Assembly: GCA_938010785.1 (NCBI GenBank)
Contig: CALLVC010000465.1
Coordinates: 1-37,944, forward strand
DNA from: an uncultured Saprospiraceae bacterium
GTDB taxonomy: Bacteria; Bacteroidota; Bacteroidia; Chitinophagales; Saprospiraceae
Length of the DNA: 37,944 nt
Direction of reading: 5' to 3'
Part shown: in pieces, positions 23,992 to 32,103 of the stretch
Position numbering within the stretch: position 1 is the stretch's first letter
How the letters are laid out: every line of letters starts with the position of its first letter
Program-made: the position numbers and the translations under genes
Notes under the pieces: generated by a model
Told to the model about the DNA's origin: nothing
What the model saw: the letters and a program-made list of their open reading frames with translations, nothing else
The model's database searches: none

Positions 23992-24212
23992 CAGTAGGCA
24001 GTAGGCAGTTTGCAATTTGCAGAACTGCCTACTGTTTACTGCTTACCAGCAATTCTAGGTTTGACTTTTTTCCATCCAGTAACTTCCTGTTACTGGTTGA
24101 TTTATAGCCTACATTCGATAAAATTATCCAGTGACGGGAAGTTACTGGATAGAAGCAACTGCCAAACCAAGAATTGCTGACTGCTTACTGCTTACTGCCT
24201 ACTGTTTATTGT
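23992..24212. terminator. Large nested inverted repeat between convergent genes
   Basis: The 220-base gap between two converging genes is almost entirely symmetrical. Outermost are tandem CAGTAGGCAGTAGGCAGT (23992-24009) and its complement CTGCTTACTGCTTACTG (24181-24206). Inside these, AGCAATTCT (24048-24056) pairs with AGAATTGCT (24170-24178). The core arms ATCCAGTAACTTCC (24074-24087) and GGAAGTTACTGGAT (24137-24150) match perfectly. Each core arm is also part of its own hairpin (CCAGTAAC-TTCCT-GTTACTGG; CCAGTGAC-GGGAA-GTTACTGG). Read from either gene, the same G-rich GCAGTA word comes first after the stop. A bidirectional terminator is the simplest role. Confidence 0.75.
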
Positions 24213-24659
24213 TTATTGCAACTCTACGCCCATTTTCTCTGGCACTAACAGCTTTAAATAAACTCTTTCGTTGATATCTTTATAATTCACTTGCAGAGCT
24301 TTAGTGGATTTGTCTTTATATTGTAAAACCAAAGCATTGGCTTGAACAGATTCTGAAATGGTATATCGCTTTTTGCGCATCAACTCATTAAAAACACTAT
24401 TGGGTGCATTTTCTAAATGTATTTCTTGCTCCACTAAAATAGCATCTCCTTGCCAATAATCATATTCAAAATCTTCATGATTGTCTATCGCAATAACTAC
24501 TTTCCCTATTTCTTTTTTGACTTCAATCGTTCGGTATAATACTTTGGAATTTTTAGGATATTTTCGAGCAAGGCTTTCGGATTCTTGAGCAAAAATGCTG
24601 GTACTAAAAAGTACTAGAATAGCTAGTAAATAGTTTGCTTTTTGTAATTGTAAGAACAT
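24213..24659 (-). CDS. Small exported protein, unknown
   Basis: 148 residues with a signal peptide (hydrophobic 9-22, cleavage after IFAQ at about 25) and a mature part rich in beta-forming stretches (LYRTIEVKKEIGKVVIAIDN, AILVEQEIHLENAP, ERVYLKLLVPEK). The repeated strand pattern around IGKVVIAIDNHEDF recalls the DUF4097/adhesin-like beta-helix proteins of Bacteroidota, but the match is weak. No catalytic motif is seen. It is periplasmic or outer-membrane associated, and monocistronic between the inverted repeat and the TolC-like operon. Confidence 0.65.
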   Translation of the reverse strand: MFLQLQKANYLLAILVLFSTSIFAQESESLARKYPKNSKVLYRTIEVKKEIGKVVIAIDNHEDFEYDYWQGDAILVEQEIHLENAPNSVFNELMRKKRYTISESVQANALVLQYKDKSTKALQVNYKDINERVYLKLLVPEKMGVELQ

Positions 24660-24889
24660 AATTTTGATGCTGTAAACTCTGTTTCAGTATTTGTTGGAAC
24701 GAAGTGGTAGGGAGGATATTTGGGGAATGAGGGAATTGATGAGGGATAATTCTCCGTTGAACTGTAAACAAGTGTTTGTTTTAAGAAAATAGCGTTAAAA
24801 CCTGTCGGAAGGGACTATCAAGTTAGCTAATTCTCACAAGGAAAGCAACTTGTTTATAAAAGAAGCGAAGTATCAGGCTAATTATTGTT

Positions 24890-26083
24890 TCATTTAGACA
24901 ATAAATCGTAGGCTGAAGCAGCAAATAACAGCTCTGTCAACTTTAGGTAATCCAAATATTCGGCATAAATTGCCATCTCTAATTTTAATACTTCCAATTT
25001 TTTCTCAATTTGTGCTTCTTTTTGATATAGCGTAAATAACGGATTATCTCCTCGCATAGCACTACTCTTTTGGGCAATTGAGAGCATTTTTTTAGCCTGT
25101 TCGGCATAAAGTTTTTTACTAAAAATAAGCTCTTCTATTAATAAATCTAACTTATTACGCGAATCTTTTTCCTTATATTTATTCAATTGTTTTTCGGCTA
25201 ATCTTTCTTGTTGCAGCATTTCTTTTTCAATGGCAATCTCCTCCATTTTTAATTTCCGACCTGATGAAAATGGTAGTCTAAAAGCAGCGGTTAAAGAAAC
25301 TCGCTCTTTTAATAAATCTTCGTGTGGCCCACGATACTCCACTTGTACAAAATCTAAGAGTTTTTTCTGTTCTGCTTGCTCTAGCTCCTCTTCTCTTTCA
25401 ATAATTAGATTTTCTACATCGTATGCTCTAGCTTTTAAGGGAAAGCGATTATTTGTATTATTTCCCAATTGGTTTAAAATACTATCTGCAGGAATTAAAT
25501 CTTCCCAATTCAACCCTTGGAATTCCCATGTACTAAGAATATTGGCCTCTTTGTAAATATCTATTTCCAACTGAGCAATATCTTCCTGTATCTCTAGCCA
25601 ATCTTTGGGTATTTCTTTAGACACTTGACTCAACTTCCCCCAAACTTTCTCTTGGTCTTGCAGCACTATTAATAATTCCTCCTTAATCGATAATTTGCGG
25701 TAAGCTTCATAAAAAACTAGTACTTCTTCATAGGCTATTTCTATAAAATCCTTTCGTAAAAGGCTGTTTTTTAAGTCCGCCTTTTTAAGATATAATTGAT
25801 GTAAATTTGTTTGCGCAGTTCGTATTTTGGGCGTACTTGGTGAAACTCGAAACAAATATCGCTGTCGTTCAAAATCAAACTCATCTGTTTCTGTTCTTAT
25901 ATCCATTCCATCTATCCAACCTGCATTGAATTGCTGATTTCTAGCACTACGCTCAGGTAAGTTATCCAGCGAGGCTACCCTATTTTGAATATAAGTAGGT
26001 ATGCTAAGGGGCGCTTGCGCAAAAGACATTACTGTACTTACACACCAGATTAGAACAATAATTAGACGGCTATTTATTAACAT
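24890..26083 (-). CDS. TolC-like outer-membrane/periplasmic channel protein
   Basis: 397-residue protein with a signal peptide (1-23, MSFAQ cleavage). The rest is long helical, with two coiled-coil halves (about 85-190 and 225-390). The segment FVQVEYRG..ERVSLTAAFRLPFSSGRKLKMEEIAIEKEMLQQE is the second-half signature of outer-membrane efflux proteins (strand pair followed by a G-rich turn and long helix). It lies 45 bases after the HlyD-like gene in one operon with a DUF4956 protein. I infer that it is the outer component of a three-part envelope conduit. It is shorter than standard TolC (about 430-490 residues). Confidence 0.7.
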   Translation of the reverse strand: MLINSRLIIVLIWCVSTVMSFAQAPLSIPTYIQNRVASLDNLPERSARNQQFNAGWIDGMDIRTETDEFDFERQRYLFRVSPSTPKIRTAQTNLHQLYLKKADLKNSLLRKDFIEIAYEEVLVFYEAYRKLSIKEELLIVLQDQEKVWGKLSQVSKEIPKDWLEIQEDIAQLEIDIYKEANILSTWEFQGLNWEDLIPADSILNQLGNNTNNRFPLKARAYDVENLIIEREEELEQAEQKKLLDFVQVEYRGPHEDLLKERVSLTAAFRLPFSSGRKLKMEEIAIEKEMLQQERLAEKQLNKYKEKDSRNKLDLLIEELIFSKKLYAEQAKKMLSIAQKSSAMRGDNPLFTLYQKEAQIEKKLEVLKLEMAIYAEYLDYLKLTELLFAASAYDLLSK

Positions 26084-26128
26084 GAGTAAAGTTTACTTTG
26101 CTACTATAGACTGCTTCAAATAAAATGT

Positions 26129-27202
26129 CTATTCATTTACTTTTAAATCAACCATTGGCGCCCGCTTTTGCATCGGCTTGTAGTCTTTGGGTGGGTTCAA
26201 GAATTCTAATATGACCTTTTCTTTTTGTAGAAAATTATTCTCTTTTGGTATGCTAATTAATATTTCTCGACCAAAGGTTTTGTAATCTCTCATTTTCCGT
26301 AAACGCTCGGGAATCTCTACTATTCGCGACCCTAATCCCGTCACTATTCCATAACAGAAAGTATTCGCTTCTTTAGTTGACCGAATCAAAAAAGAGTCTT
26401 TCAAAGCCACATGCAAAATCAAATCCTCTTGCACAAATCCTTTGACCAAGGATGGATTCGGTTCATAGAAAGAAATTAGTGTTTTATAGGAAGGTATGTG
26501 TTCCGCTTCTTTGCAATAAATATTTCCAATCAATCCTTTGGCAGGCGCTTTTAATTGGATATCAATCATTTTATTTTCAGCATCAAATGCCTGCTCGGCT
26601 TGCAATCGATTAATCTCTACTTTATAAGGATTACCTCCTATTTTCAACTCCGCTCTTATATTCTCAATCTTTTGGTCAAATGTCTCAATAACCAAACCCC
26701 TTTCGTTTTCTAACGCTTTTATTTTATCATCAATTGGCGAATTCGCCGTCTCCGTTTTATCAATACTTTTTAAATCTTCATAAAGTGTTGATTGAAATTT
26801 TTTCTGCGCTTTTAACTTTTGAATATCATTAGCTATTTGCTCTAATTCTAATCGTTTTTGAGTCTGAATCAATTTAATATCCCCTTCTTTTTCGGATAAC
26901 CATGCACGTTCTTTTGCTTTTAACTCCCTAATTCTAAAAGGCTGGTCCGCCAATGTTTCTTTAGATTGAATTCGGAACATATCCAATAAGGGGGTCCCTT
27001 CTTCTACCAATTCACCAGGGCTCACATGAATCTTACCAACAGCAACCGAATAATTAAAATTAATTTCAGTTTCCTTATTTTCCGCAAATCCATAGAAAGT
27101 CACGACCTCTTTATTCATAGAGCTGTTAAGCCGCCAAAGTAGCAAGCCTACTATTATCACAAAAAGGTAAAATATGTTTAAGTATCTCATTAAGGTAGTC
27201 AT
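26129..27202 (-). CDS. HlyD-like membrane-fusion/adaptor protein
   Basis: Periplasmic adaptor with one N-terminal membrane anchor (about 6-24) and a barrel-sandwich hybrid split by a long coiled coil. The first half is KIHVSPGELVEEGTPLLDM (about 57-75), the hairpin covers roughly 90-200, and the second half is IDIQLKAPAKGLIGNIYCKEAEHI (about 218-241). A beta-barrel follows (SLVKGFVQEDL). The start is uncertain: ATG at 27202 (MTTLMRYLN) lies inside a tandem repeat, while ATG at 27190 (MRYLNIFYLF) begins right at the anchor. The genes on both sides code for DUF4956 and TolC-like proteins, so no ABC or RND pump is linked. Confidence 0.85.
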   Translation of the reverse strand: MTTLMRYLNIFYLFVIIVGLLLWRLNSSMNKEVVTFYGFAENKETEINFNYSVAVGKIHVSPGELVEEGTPLLDMFRIQSKETLADQPFRIRELKAKERAWLSEKEGDIKLIQTQKRLELEQIANDIQKLKAQKKFQSTLYEDLKSIDKTETANSPIDDKIKALENERGLVIETFDQKIENIRAELKIGGNPYKVEINRLQAEQAFDAENKMIDIQLKAPAKGLIGNIYCKEAEHIPSYKTLISFYEPNPSLVKGFVQEDLILHVALKDSFLIRSTKEANTFCYGIVTGLGSRIVEIPERLRKMRDYKTFGREILISIPKENNFLQKEKVILEFLNPPKDYKPMQKRAPMVDLKVNE

Positions 27203-27228
27203 TAGTTAATTAGTCATTGGTCATTAGG
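27196..27228 (-). repeat. AATGACTAATTAACTAATGACT word before the adaptor gene
   Basis: In gene sense this is CCTAATGACCAATGACTAATTAACTAATGAC, tandem variants of CTAATGAC. The word contains the ATG at 27202 and runs into the coding sequence, so the annotated start may be supplied by the repeat. Confidence 0.75.
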
Positions 27229-27257
27229 TCTTTCTTACTCCCACCCCCTTAGTCAAT

Positions 27258-27998
27258 CTATAACTTCACAGATTCTTTCCCAAACTTCAAGCGTAAATCT
27301 CGTAAATCAGGAAGTTTTTCTAAATCATTAGCAAAATCAGACATTGTTTTTCCTCGCTTTAGGCGAACCGAATAATTCAATTCTTTAAGGTTTTCTAATT
27401 CTGTTTCTTCGATTATGTTACCTGCAACATCTTTTATTTTGCCTGTTTTCCGTAGGTTCAAAAAACGAATTTGGTTCAACACAAATTTATCACAATACCC
27501 TTTCAGTATTTTTGTAATCCGCTCTTCTAAGCCACTTTCAATTGGAATATCTATTTTTAAAGTCCCTGTTAATTCATCGGTGTTTGCCAAAGGAGAAAAC
27601 CGTAAAATAATGGCTGCAATACAAAAACCAAAGGTACCTATAAAGGCAATTGTGAACCCAAATACCCCACATGCTATCCCTGTTGCTAAGGACGCAAACA
27701 TAAACGACATATTCCGTGGGTCATCCAATACTGTTCTGAATCGTATAATGGCTAACGCCCCAAGCATACCTAATCCTCTTGCCAGAGAGTCTCCTATTGC
27801 CTGCATTACCGTAGCTGCCACAATTGAGATTAAGACCATCGACTGTAAAAAATGAACAGGTCGATGTATCCCTTTCGTCGTCAATTCATAGGTAAAAACT
27901 ATAATAGAGGATAAAAAAAAAGAACATAAGACCGTAATGAGAATCCCCAAGGCAGTGGGGTTATCGGTATTATTATGCGTCAATAAAAATTCAAACAT
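27258..27998 (-). CDS. DUF4956 inner-membrane protein
   Basis: 246-residue protein with about four membrane helices in the first 135 residues and a soluble C-terminal domain (about 140-246). The conserved DUF4956 core GLGMLGALAIIRFRTVLDDPRNMSFMFASLATGIACG (about 75-111) is plain. DUF4956 proteins are commonly encoded with VTC-type polyphosphate polymerases or CotH proteins; here the partners are an HlyD-like adaptor (55 bases downstream) and a TolC-like protein. I infer that DUF4956 is the inner-membrane part of the machine, with the soluble domain in the cytoplasm. Its biochemical activity is unknown. A -7 box lies upstream at 28113. Confidence 0.85.
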   Translation of the reverse strand: MFEFLLTHNNTDNPTALGILITVLCSFFLSSIIVFTYELTTKGIHRPVHFLQSMVLISIVAATVMQAIGDSLARGLGMLGALAIIRFRTVLDDPRNMSFMFASLATGIACGVFGFTIAFIGTFGFCIAAIILRFSPLANTDELTGTLKIDIPIESGLEERITKILKGYCDKFVLNQIRFLNLRKTGKIKDVAGNIIEETELENLKELNYSVRLKRGKTMSDFANDLEKLPDLRDLRLKFGKESVKL

Positions 27999-28393
27999 AC
28001 TTGTTTTGATAAGCGATTTCGGTCATAAAATAGAATCGTAAAAATAACTAATTCTTAAGTAAATAATAAATTAATGCAAAATAGATACTTTGTTGATGTT
28101 TCATAGTTCTTTCAAATCTAGAATTTCGTTGCATTCTATTCCTTGCTTTTTTAATAATAAGCTACTAATAGACAAATTGTACTCAATGAAACCCATTTTT
28201 TTAATAAAAATTATGGTGTCTTTCCTTTATTATTCTATATAGTTATATTTTTTAGCTATCTCCAAACATCAAATTTATAGGGCGCAAAACTTATTTTAGG
28301 ATAAAAAAAATATTTTCAGAATGAATTTTAATCGCTAGAAGATTTTTATATTGCGAGTTATATTGACAACAAGTTAAATTAAGTGGTATAACT
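27999..28393. other. Divergent gap between DUF4956 operon and mscS
   Basis: This 395-base AT-rich region has no supportable gene. It holds the DUF4956-operon promoter candidate (listed) and should hold an mscS promoter, possibly near 28340-28370, but no consensus box stands out there. Confidence 0.5.
28113..28120 (-). promoter_or_regulatory. -7 box TAGATTTG for the DUF4956 operon
   Basis: The minus-strand sequence matches TAnnTTTG and would give a leader of about 110 bases before the DUF4956 gene. A -33 element is not evident. Confidence 0.35.
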
Positions 28394-29221
28394 ATGAATG
28401 AAGTACAAATCGTAGAACGCTATGCAAAAGATGCATTAGATGCAATTATTCGTTTCACTCCTCAACTATTATTTGCCATTGCAATAATAGTTATTGGCTT
28501 TTGGGTAATTAAAAGAATCAATAAAGTGGCCACAGCCGGACTACAAAGAACTGGAATTCCCCAAGAAATTATTTCTTTCTTTTCTTCTTTTCTAGATATT
28601 GCGATGAAAGCAGTTGTCTTGTTAGTCGCTGCAGGAAGAATTGGTTTTGATGCAACTTCTTTAGTCGCTTTGCTTGCCGCTGCTGGATTCGCGGTTGGTA
28701 TGGCATTGCAAGGATTCTTAGGAAATTTTGCTTCAGGAATCACCATCGTATTTTTCAGACCTTATAAAGTCGGGGATTGGGTTCAAGTAGCTGAACAATT
28801 TGGAAAAGTAGAAAGTATACAAATTTTTAATACAACGCTAATTACACCAGGGCAAAAGACCTTGATTGTACCAAATGGTCAAGTTACAGATAATGTAATT
28901 ACCAACTTTTCCACTAAGGGGCATATTCGATTAGAGTTGAATGTAACCATGCCATATGCGGAAAGTTTTCCGAGGGTCAAAAAAATTATTTTAGAAGCCT
29001 TAAAGGATGTGCCTAATATTGTTAATGACCCAGCACCTGAAGTTGGTATTGAAAGTTATGATAGCCATAATATAGTATTAGCTATTCGTCCTTTCATCAA
29101 CCCCGACGATTATTGGAACGCCACTTATGATACCTTAGCTCACATAAAAAAGGCATTTAGTGAAAATGGTGTTCAGGCAGCTTATTCTGAAGGGGTGGAA
29201 TTAGGACCGATTGGCTCCTAA
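28394..29221 (+). CDS. mscS: Small-conductance mechanosensitive channel MscS
   Basis: Inner-membrane tension-gated channel that releases solutes on hypo-osmotic shock. At 275 residues it has the length of E. coli MscS. Three helices lie at about 21-40, 62-82 and 88-118. The third is the pore helix LLAAAGFAVGMALQGFLGNFASG with alternating Gly and Ala, followed by FRPYKVGDWVQV and the beta-domain motif TLIVPNGQV. The C-terminal alpha/beta domain is complete. It stands alone with its own region upstream and is divergent from the DUF4956 operon. Confidence 0.95.
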   Translation: MNEVQIVERYAKDALDAIIRFTPQLLFAIAIIVIGFWVIKRINKVATAGLQRTGIPQEIISFFSSFLDIAMKAVVLLVAAGRIGFDATSLVALLAAAGFAVGMALQGFLGNFASGITIVFFRPYKVGDWVQVAEQFGKVESIQIFNTTLITPGQKTLIVPNGQVTDNVITNFSTKGHIRLELNVTMPYAESFPRVKKIILEALKDVPNIVNDPAPEVGIESYDSHNIVLAIRPFINPDDYWNATYDTLAHIKKAFSENGVQAAYSEGVELGPIGS

Positions 29222-29528
29222 TCAAAGTGTATTTGTTAGTTAGAATTTTAGAGATGAAACTACCTACTTTTGGGTAAAGTTATATTAAAGATTGATTGTT
29301 TATTAATTCTTAATCGCTCAAATGAATTCTTACTAGTAGAAATATGCTAACTTTGTAGCAAGAAATTCGCGTTAATATACAAGAGACATTCTATTTTGTT
29401 CTCTCAATAAATTTCTAGTTTTCCTATAATTAAGGTTAGAGATGTTGTTTTTCGCCACTCTAACTATCTATTTAATTTGCATTAAAATAGGTTACTATTA
29501 CTATTTAACATTTTCTATTTAAGAACAA
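29222..29528. other. Gap between mscS and the TPR-AraC gene
   Basis: This 307-base AT-rich stretch contains the promoter candidate at 29348-29355. I see no gene, hairpin or repeat of note in it. Confidence 0.5.
29348..29355 (+). promoter_or_regulatory. -7 box TAACTTTG before the TPR-AraC gene
   Basis: An exact TAnnTTTG match, giving a leader of about 165 bases. The upstream -33 element is weak. Confidence 0.4.
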
Positions 29529-31376
29529 ATGAAACAGGAGAGAATCAGAGGAGATGACTTATCTCCCTCATTATTACTATCAGCAAACACCCAATGGATA
29601 CTTCCATTAATACCCCTTTATTCCTTTCTTTCTAAATCTTTCCTGTTATTTTTATTCAGCCTTTCTTTTGCTCAATCAATTTATGGAAAAAAAGCGCTTA
29701 CTTTTGATAAAAACCAATTGAGGGTCAGTGAAATAAAGACTATTTCAAATCCACATGAAAGAGGTGTTGCATTTTTAATTACGCTATACGAAACAAGTAT
29801 AAAAGCCCCTAAACAAACCAAAGATTTTGTTGAAAAAACAGAATTGTTGTGGTTAGATACTTATCCTTTAAAATCTGCTTTTTTATTACTTGGAAAGGCA
29901 GAGATTGCCCAGTCAAATGGCACTTTCAGAAATACGACAAATAATACGCTAAAAGCAATTCAAATAATTGAAGCAAGTGAAGAAACAACAGCTAAGAAAA
30001 AGATTCTTTGCATGGCCTACCTAGCCTACGCTAGATATACGCAATTTACGAAAGAGAAAAATGGAATAGACTATGGATATAAAGCTTTACAGATAGCAGA
30101 GGGCATAAATTTTACAATAGGAAAAATTATCGCTCATGACCTAATCGGCACTCTCAGAGGCTATTTTAATAAGGACTATCAATTGGCATTAAAACACTAT
30201 CAAAAAGCAGAAAAACTACTGCCCCAACTAGCACCAGATAGCACCTTCCTTAAATATTGGGTGTTAGCAAATATTGCTAAAGCGTGGTCTGACCTTGGAT
30301 ATATAGAAAAAAGTATTGATTACAAATTAAATTTTTTAACGGACAGTGTTTCTAATGATAATATATTATTGCTCATTGCGGTTTATAATAATTTGGGAAC
30401 CAATTATTTTGATTTAAAAAGATTTGATGAAGCAGAAAAAACGCTGCAAATAACCATTGATTTGATGAAACAACACAAGGTTATTTATCACTTGGGCATC
30501 CCATTACTTAGAATGGGGTTAATCAAATTAGAGCAAAAGAAAATAATTGAAGCTGTCTACTACGCAGATGCTATTGATTTTTGGTTGCTTGAGCAAAAAT
30601 TTATTGGTAATTATCAAGTCATTTTTTATCAATTCAAAAGTAAAATTGCTAAAGCCAAAAAGGATTATGAACAAGCCAACTATTGGTTAGAAAAAGCTTC
30701 TATAGAGCAAGATTCTATAGACAGAATTGCAGGCGCTAATAATTTAATTCACCTAGAAGAAAGTGCTAAGTTAAGAGAGATTAAAAGAGAACAATTAATT
30801 TTAGAAAAAGAAGTAGCTTTAAATAAGGCGACAATTAATATGCAATATGTCATTTTATCTGCTATTTCATTAATAGCAATCTTATCACTTTGGTTTGGAA
30901 TTACATTTTATGAAAAAAATAAAGAAGTAACAGAAGCCTACGATTATATACTCGCTCAAAGTAGAGAAAAACAGCAAGTATTTAAAGCAAAACAAAAAAC
31001 AAAGGAAGCTCCTATTGTTCTCCCTTCCAAACATATCGATGAAACTTTAAAACAAAGAATCATTTATTCTCTCTCCTCTGATAAATCTTTTCTCGCTCCT
31101 GATTTGACTTTAAAGAAGTTTGCCGACTTAATAGAATCCAATACTAGCTATGTCTCTCAAACTATCAATGCTGGTTTTGGTAAAAATTTTAATGCCCTCA
31201 TTAACGAATATAGAATTGAAGAGGTCTTGCGCCTTTTTCAAGAAGGACAACACCAAACTTTTACCATTGAGTCTATTTATCAAAAGGCTGGCTTTAAATC
31301 AAAGTCTTCTTTCCAAAAAGCTTTTAAAGCAAAAACTGGTGTGACTGCTTCCCATTATTTAAATCATATCTCTTAA
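29529..31376 (+). CDS. Membrane-anchored TPR regulator with AraC-type DNA-binding domain
   Basis: 615-residue one-polypeptide sensor-regulator. A hydrophobic N-terminal segment (about 24-48, ending SFAQSIYG) looks like a signal peptide or anchor after a polar start. Residues about 100-400 are helical repeats of TPR type (for example YNNLGTNYFDLKRFDEAEKTLQ). A transmembrane helix follows (about 437-460, YVILSAISLIAILSLWFGITF), then a linker, and an AraC HTH_18 domain at about 505-612 ending with SIYQKAGFKSKSSFQKAFKAKTGVTASHY. The topology puts the TPR domain in the periplasm and the DNA-binding domain in the cytoplasm, a design known in Bacteroidota. The target genes and signal are unknown; none of its neighbours is an obvious partner. 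Confidence 0.85.
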   Translation: MKQERIRGDDLSPSLLLSANTQWILPLIPLYSFLSKSFLLFLFSLSFAQSIYGKKALTFDKNQLRVSEIKTISNPHERGVAFLITLYETSIKAPKQTKDFVEKTELLWLDTYPLKSAFLLLGKAEIAQSNGTFRNTTNNTLKAIQIIEASEETTAKKKILCMAYLAYARYTQFTKEKNGIDYGYKALQIAEGINFTIGKIIAHDLIGTLRGYFNKDYQLALKHYQKAEKLLPQLAPDSTFLKYWVLANIAKAWSDLGYIEKSIDYKLNFLTDSVSNDNILLLIAVYNNLGTNYFDLKRFDEAEKTLQITIDLMKQHKVIYHLGIPLLRMGLIKLEQKKIIEAVYYADAIDFWLLEQKFIGNYQVIFYQFKSKIAKAKKDYEQANYWLEKASIEQDSIDRIAGANNLIHLEESAKLREIKREQLILEKEVALNKATINMQYVILSAISLIAILSLWFGITFYEKNKEVTEAYDYILAQSREKQQVFKAKQKTKEAPIVLPSKHIDETLKQRIIYSLSSDKSFLAPDLTLKKFADLIESNTSYVSQTINAGFGKNFNALINEYRIEEVLRLFQEGQHQTFTIESIYQKAGFKSKSSFQKAFKAKTGVTASHYLNHIS

Positions 31377-32049
31377 AATACCAAGTGCACTTATTTTTTC
31401 AACCTTCTGATAAGGAACGATGAAAAAATAAACTTACAAACCTGCCCGACCCTCAGGCAGGTTTGTAAATCTATTTCTACATCGTTCCTAAGGGATAAAA
31501 AAGTAGCGGATAAAAGTACTTTTTAGACAAATAAAACGCTAAAATAGGGATTGATTTATAAATAAGTCCTTATTTCGTTTTGTCAAAACTCATTTTGTGG
31601 TTAATTTTATAACCCACGATTATGACTATTTTCTCTATAAAAAAACTCCCTAAAAATAATAGCACGTTTCTCAGTTAACTTTTATTTAGACAATCGTATC
31701 TAATCAATTAAAACTAAATCTAATTTATTGCAGTAGTAAAATTATTTACTTGTAATAGAGAGAATCTAAAAGGCAAATTATTATTATAGATTTTTGTTTT
31801 AAATAGGTGTTTTTTATTACTTAGTTAGATACTAGCTTGTTGATAATTGATTTCTAGAGGGACGTGCACTTTTTTTAAATTGAGTAAATTTTGTAGTTAG
31901 ACGAGGCGAAAAACACAGACATAGGCTAGATATGGTGAGTATTTTCAACAGAAAGATAGCTGCAAAAGACACAGCCAAGTTGTTCAAGTTATTCCGTTAT
32001 TTATCACTCTAAGTGAACAAGATTTCTAAACACTGTATTAAATAAAAAA
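31377..32049. other. Long non-coding gap after the TPR-AraC gene
   Basis: About 670 bases between converging genes. It contains a nested hairpin at 31413-31489, an AT-rich featureless middle, and from about 31890 to 32012 a less AT-rich stretch with a 26-codon frame (ATG at 31932, TAA at 32010). That frame reads MVSIFNRKIAAKD...KLFKLFRYLSL, lacks supporting signals and may be a fragment of something decayed. No complete gene is supportable. Confidence 0.5.
31413..31489. terminator. Nested hairpin after the TPR-AraC gene
   Basis: The outer arms AGGAACGATG (31413-31422) and CATCGTTCCT (31480-31489) match perfectly. The inner stem TTACAAACCTGCC / GGCAGGTTTGTAA (31434-31446 and 31456-31468) is 13 perfect pairs around a nine-base loop. 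It starts 37 bases after the stop and is a strong candidate terminator of the same two-level design as those at 10 and 24 kb. Confidence 0.75.
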
Positions 32050-32077
32050 GCGCAACACTCAATTAAGAATGTTGCGC
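32050..32077 (-). terminator. Intrinsic terminator of the atp operon
   Basis: GCGCAACA and TGTTGCGC enclose a 12-base loop; on the minus strand a run of six T follows (and T-rich DNA follows on the plus strand too, so it may act in both directions). It lies about 25 bases after the atpG stop. Confidence 0.85.
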
Positions 32078-32103
32078 AATTTTTATATCGTTTATCTTGA
32101 TAT

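Noticed and set aside
23992-24212. Insertion sequence or MITE with terminal inverted repeats
   Set aside because: There is no target-site duplication I can see and no transposase frame; the outer arms are tandem arrays and not sharp ends. The element fits a terminator region better.
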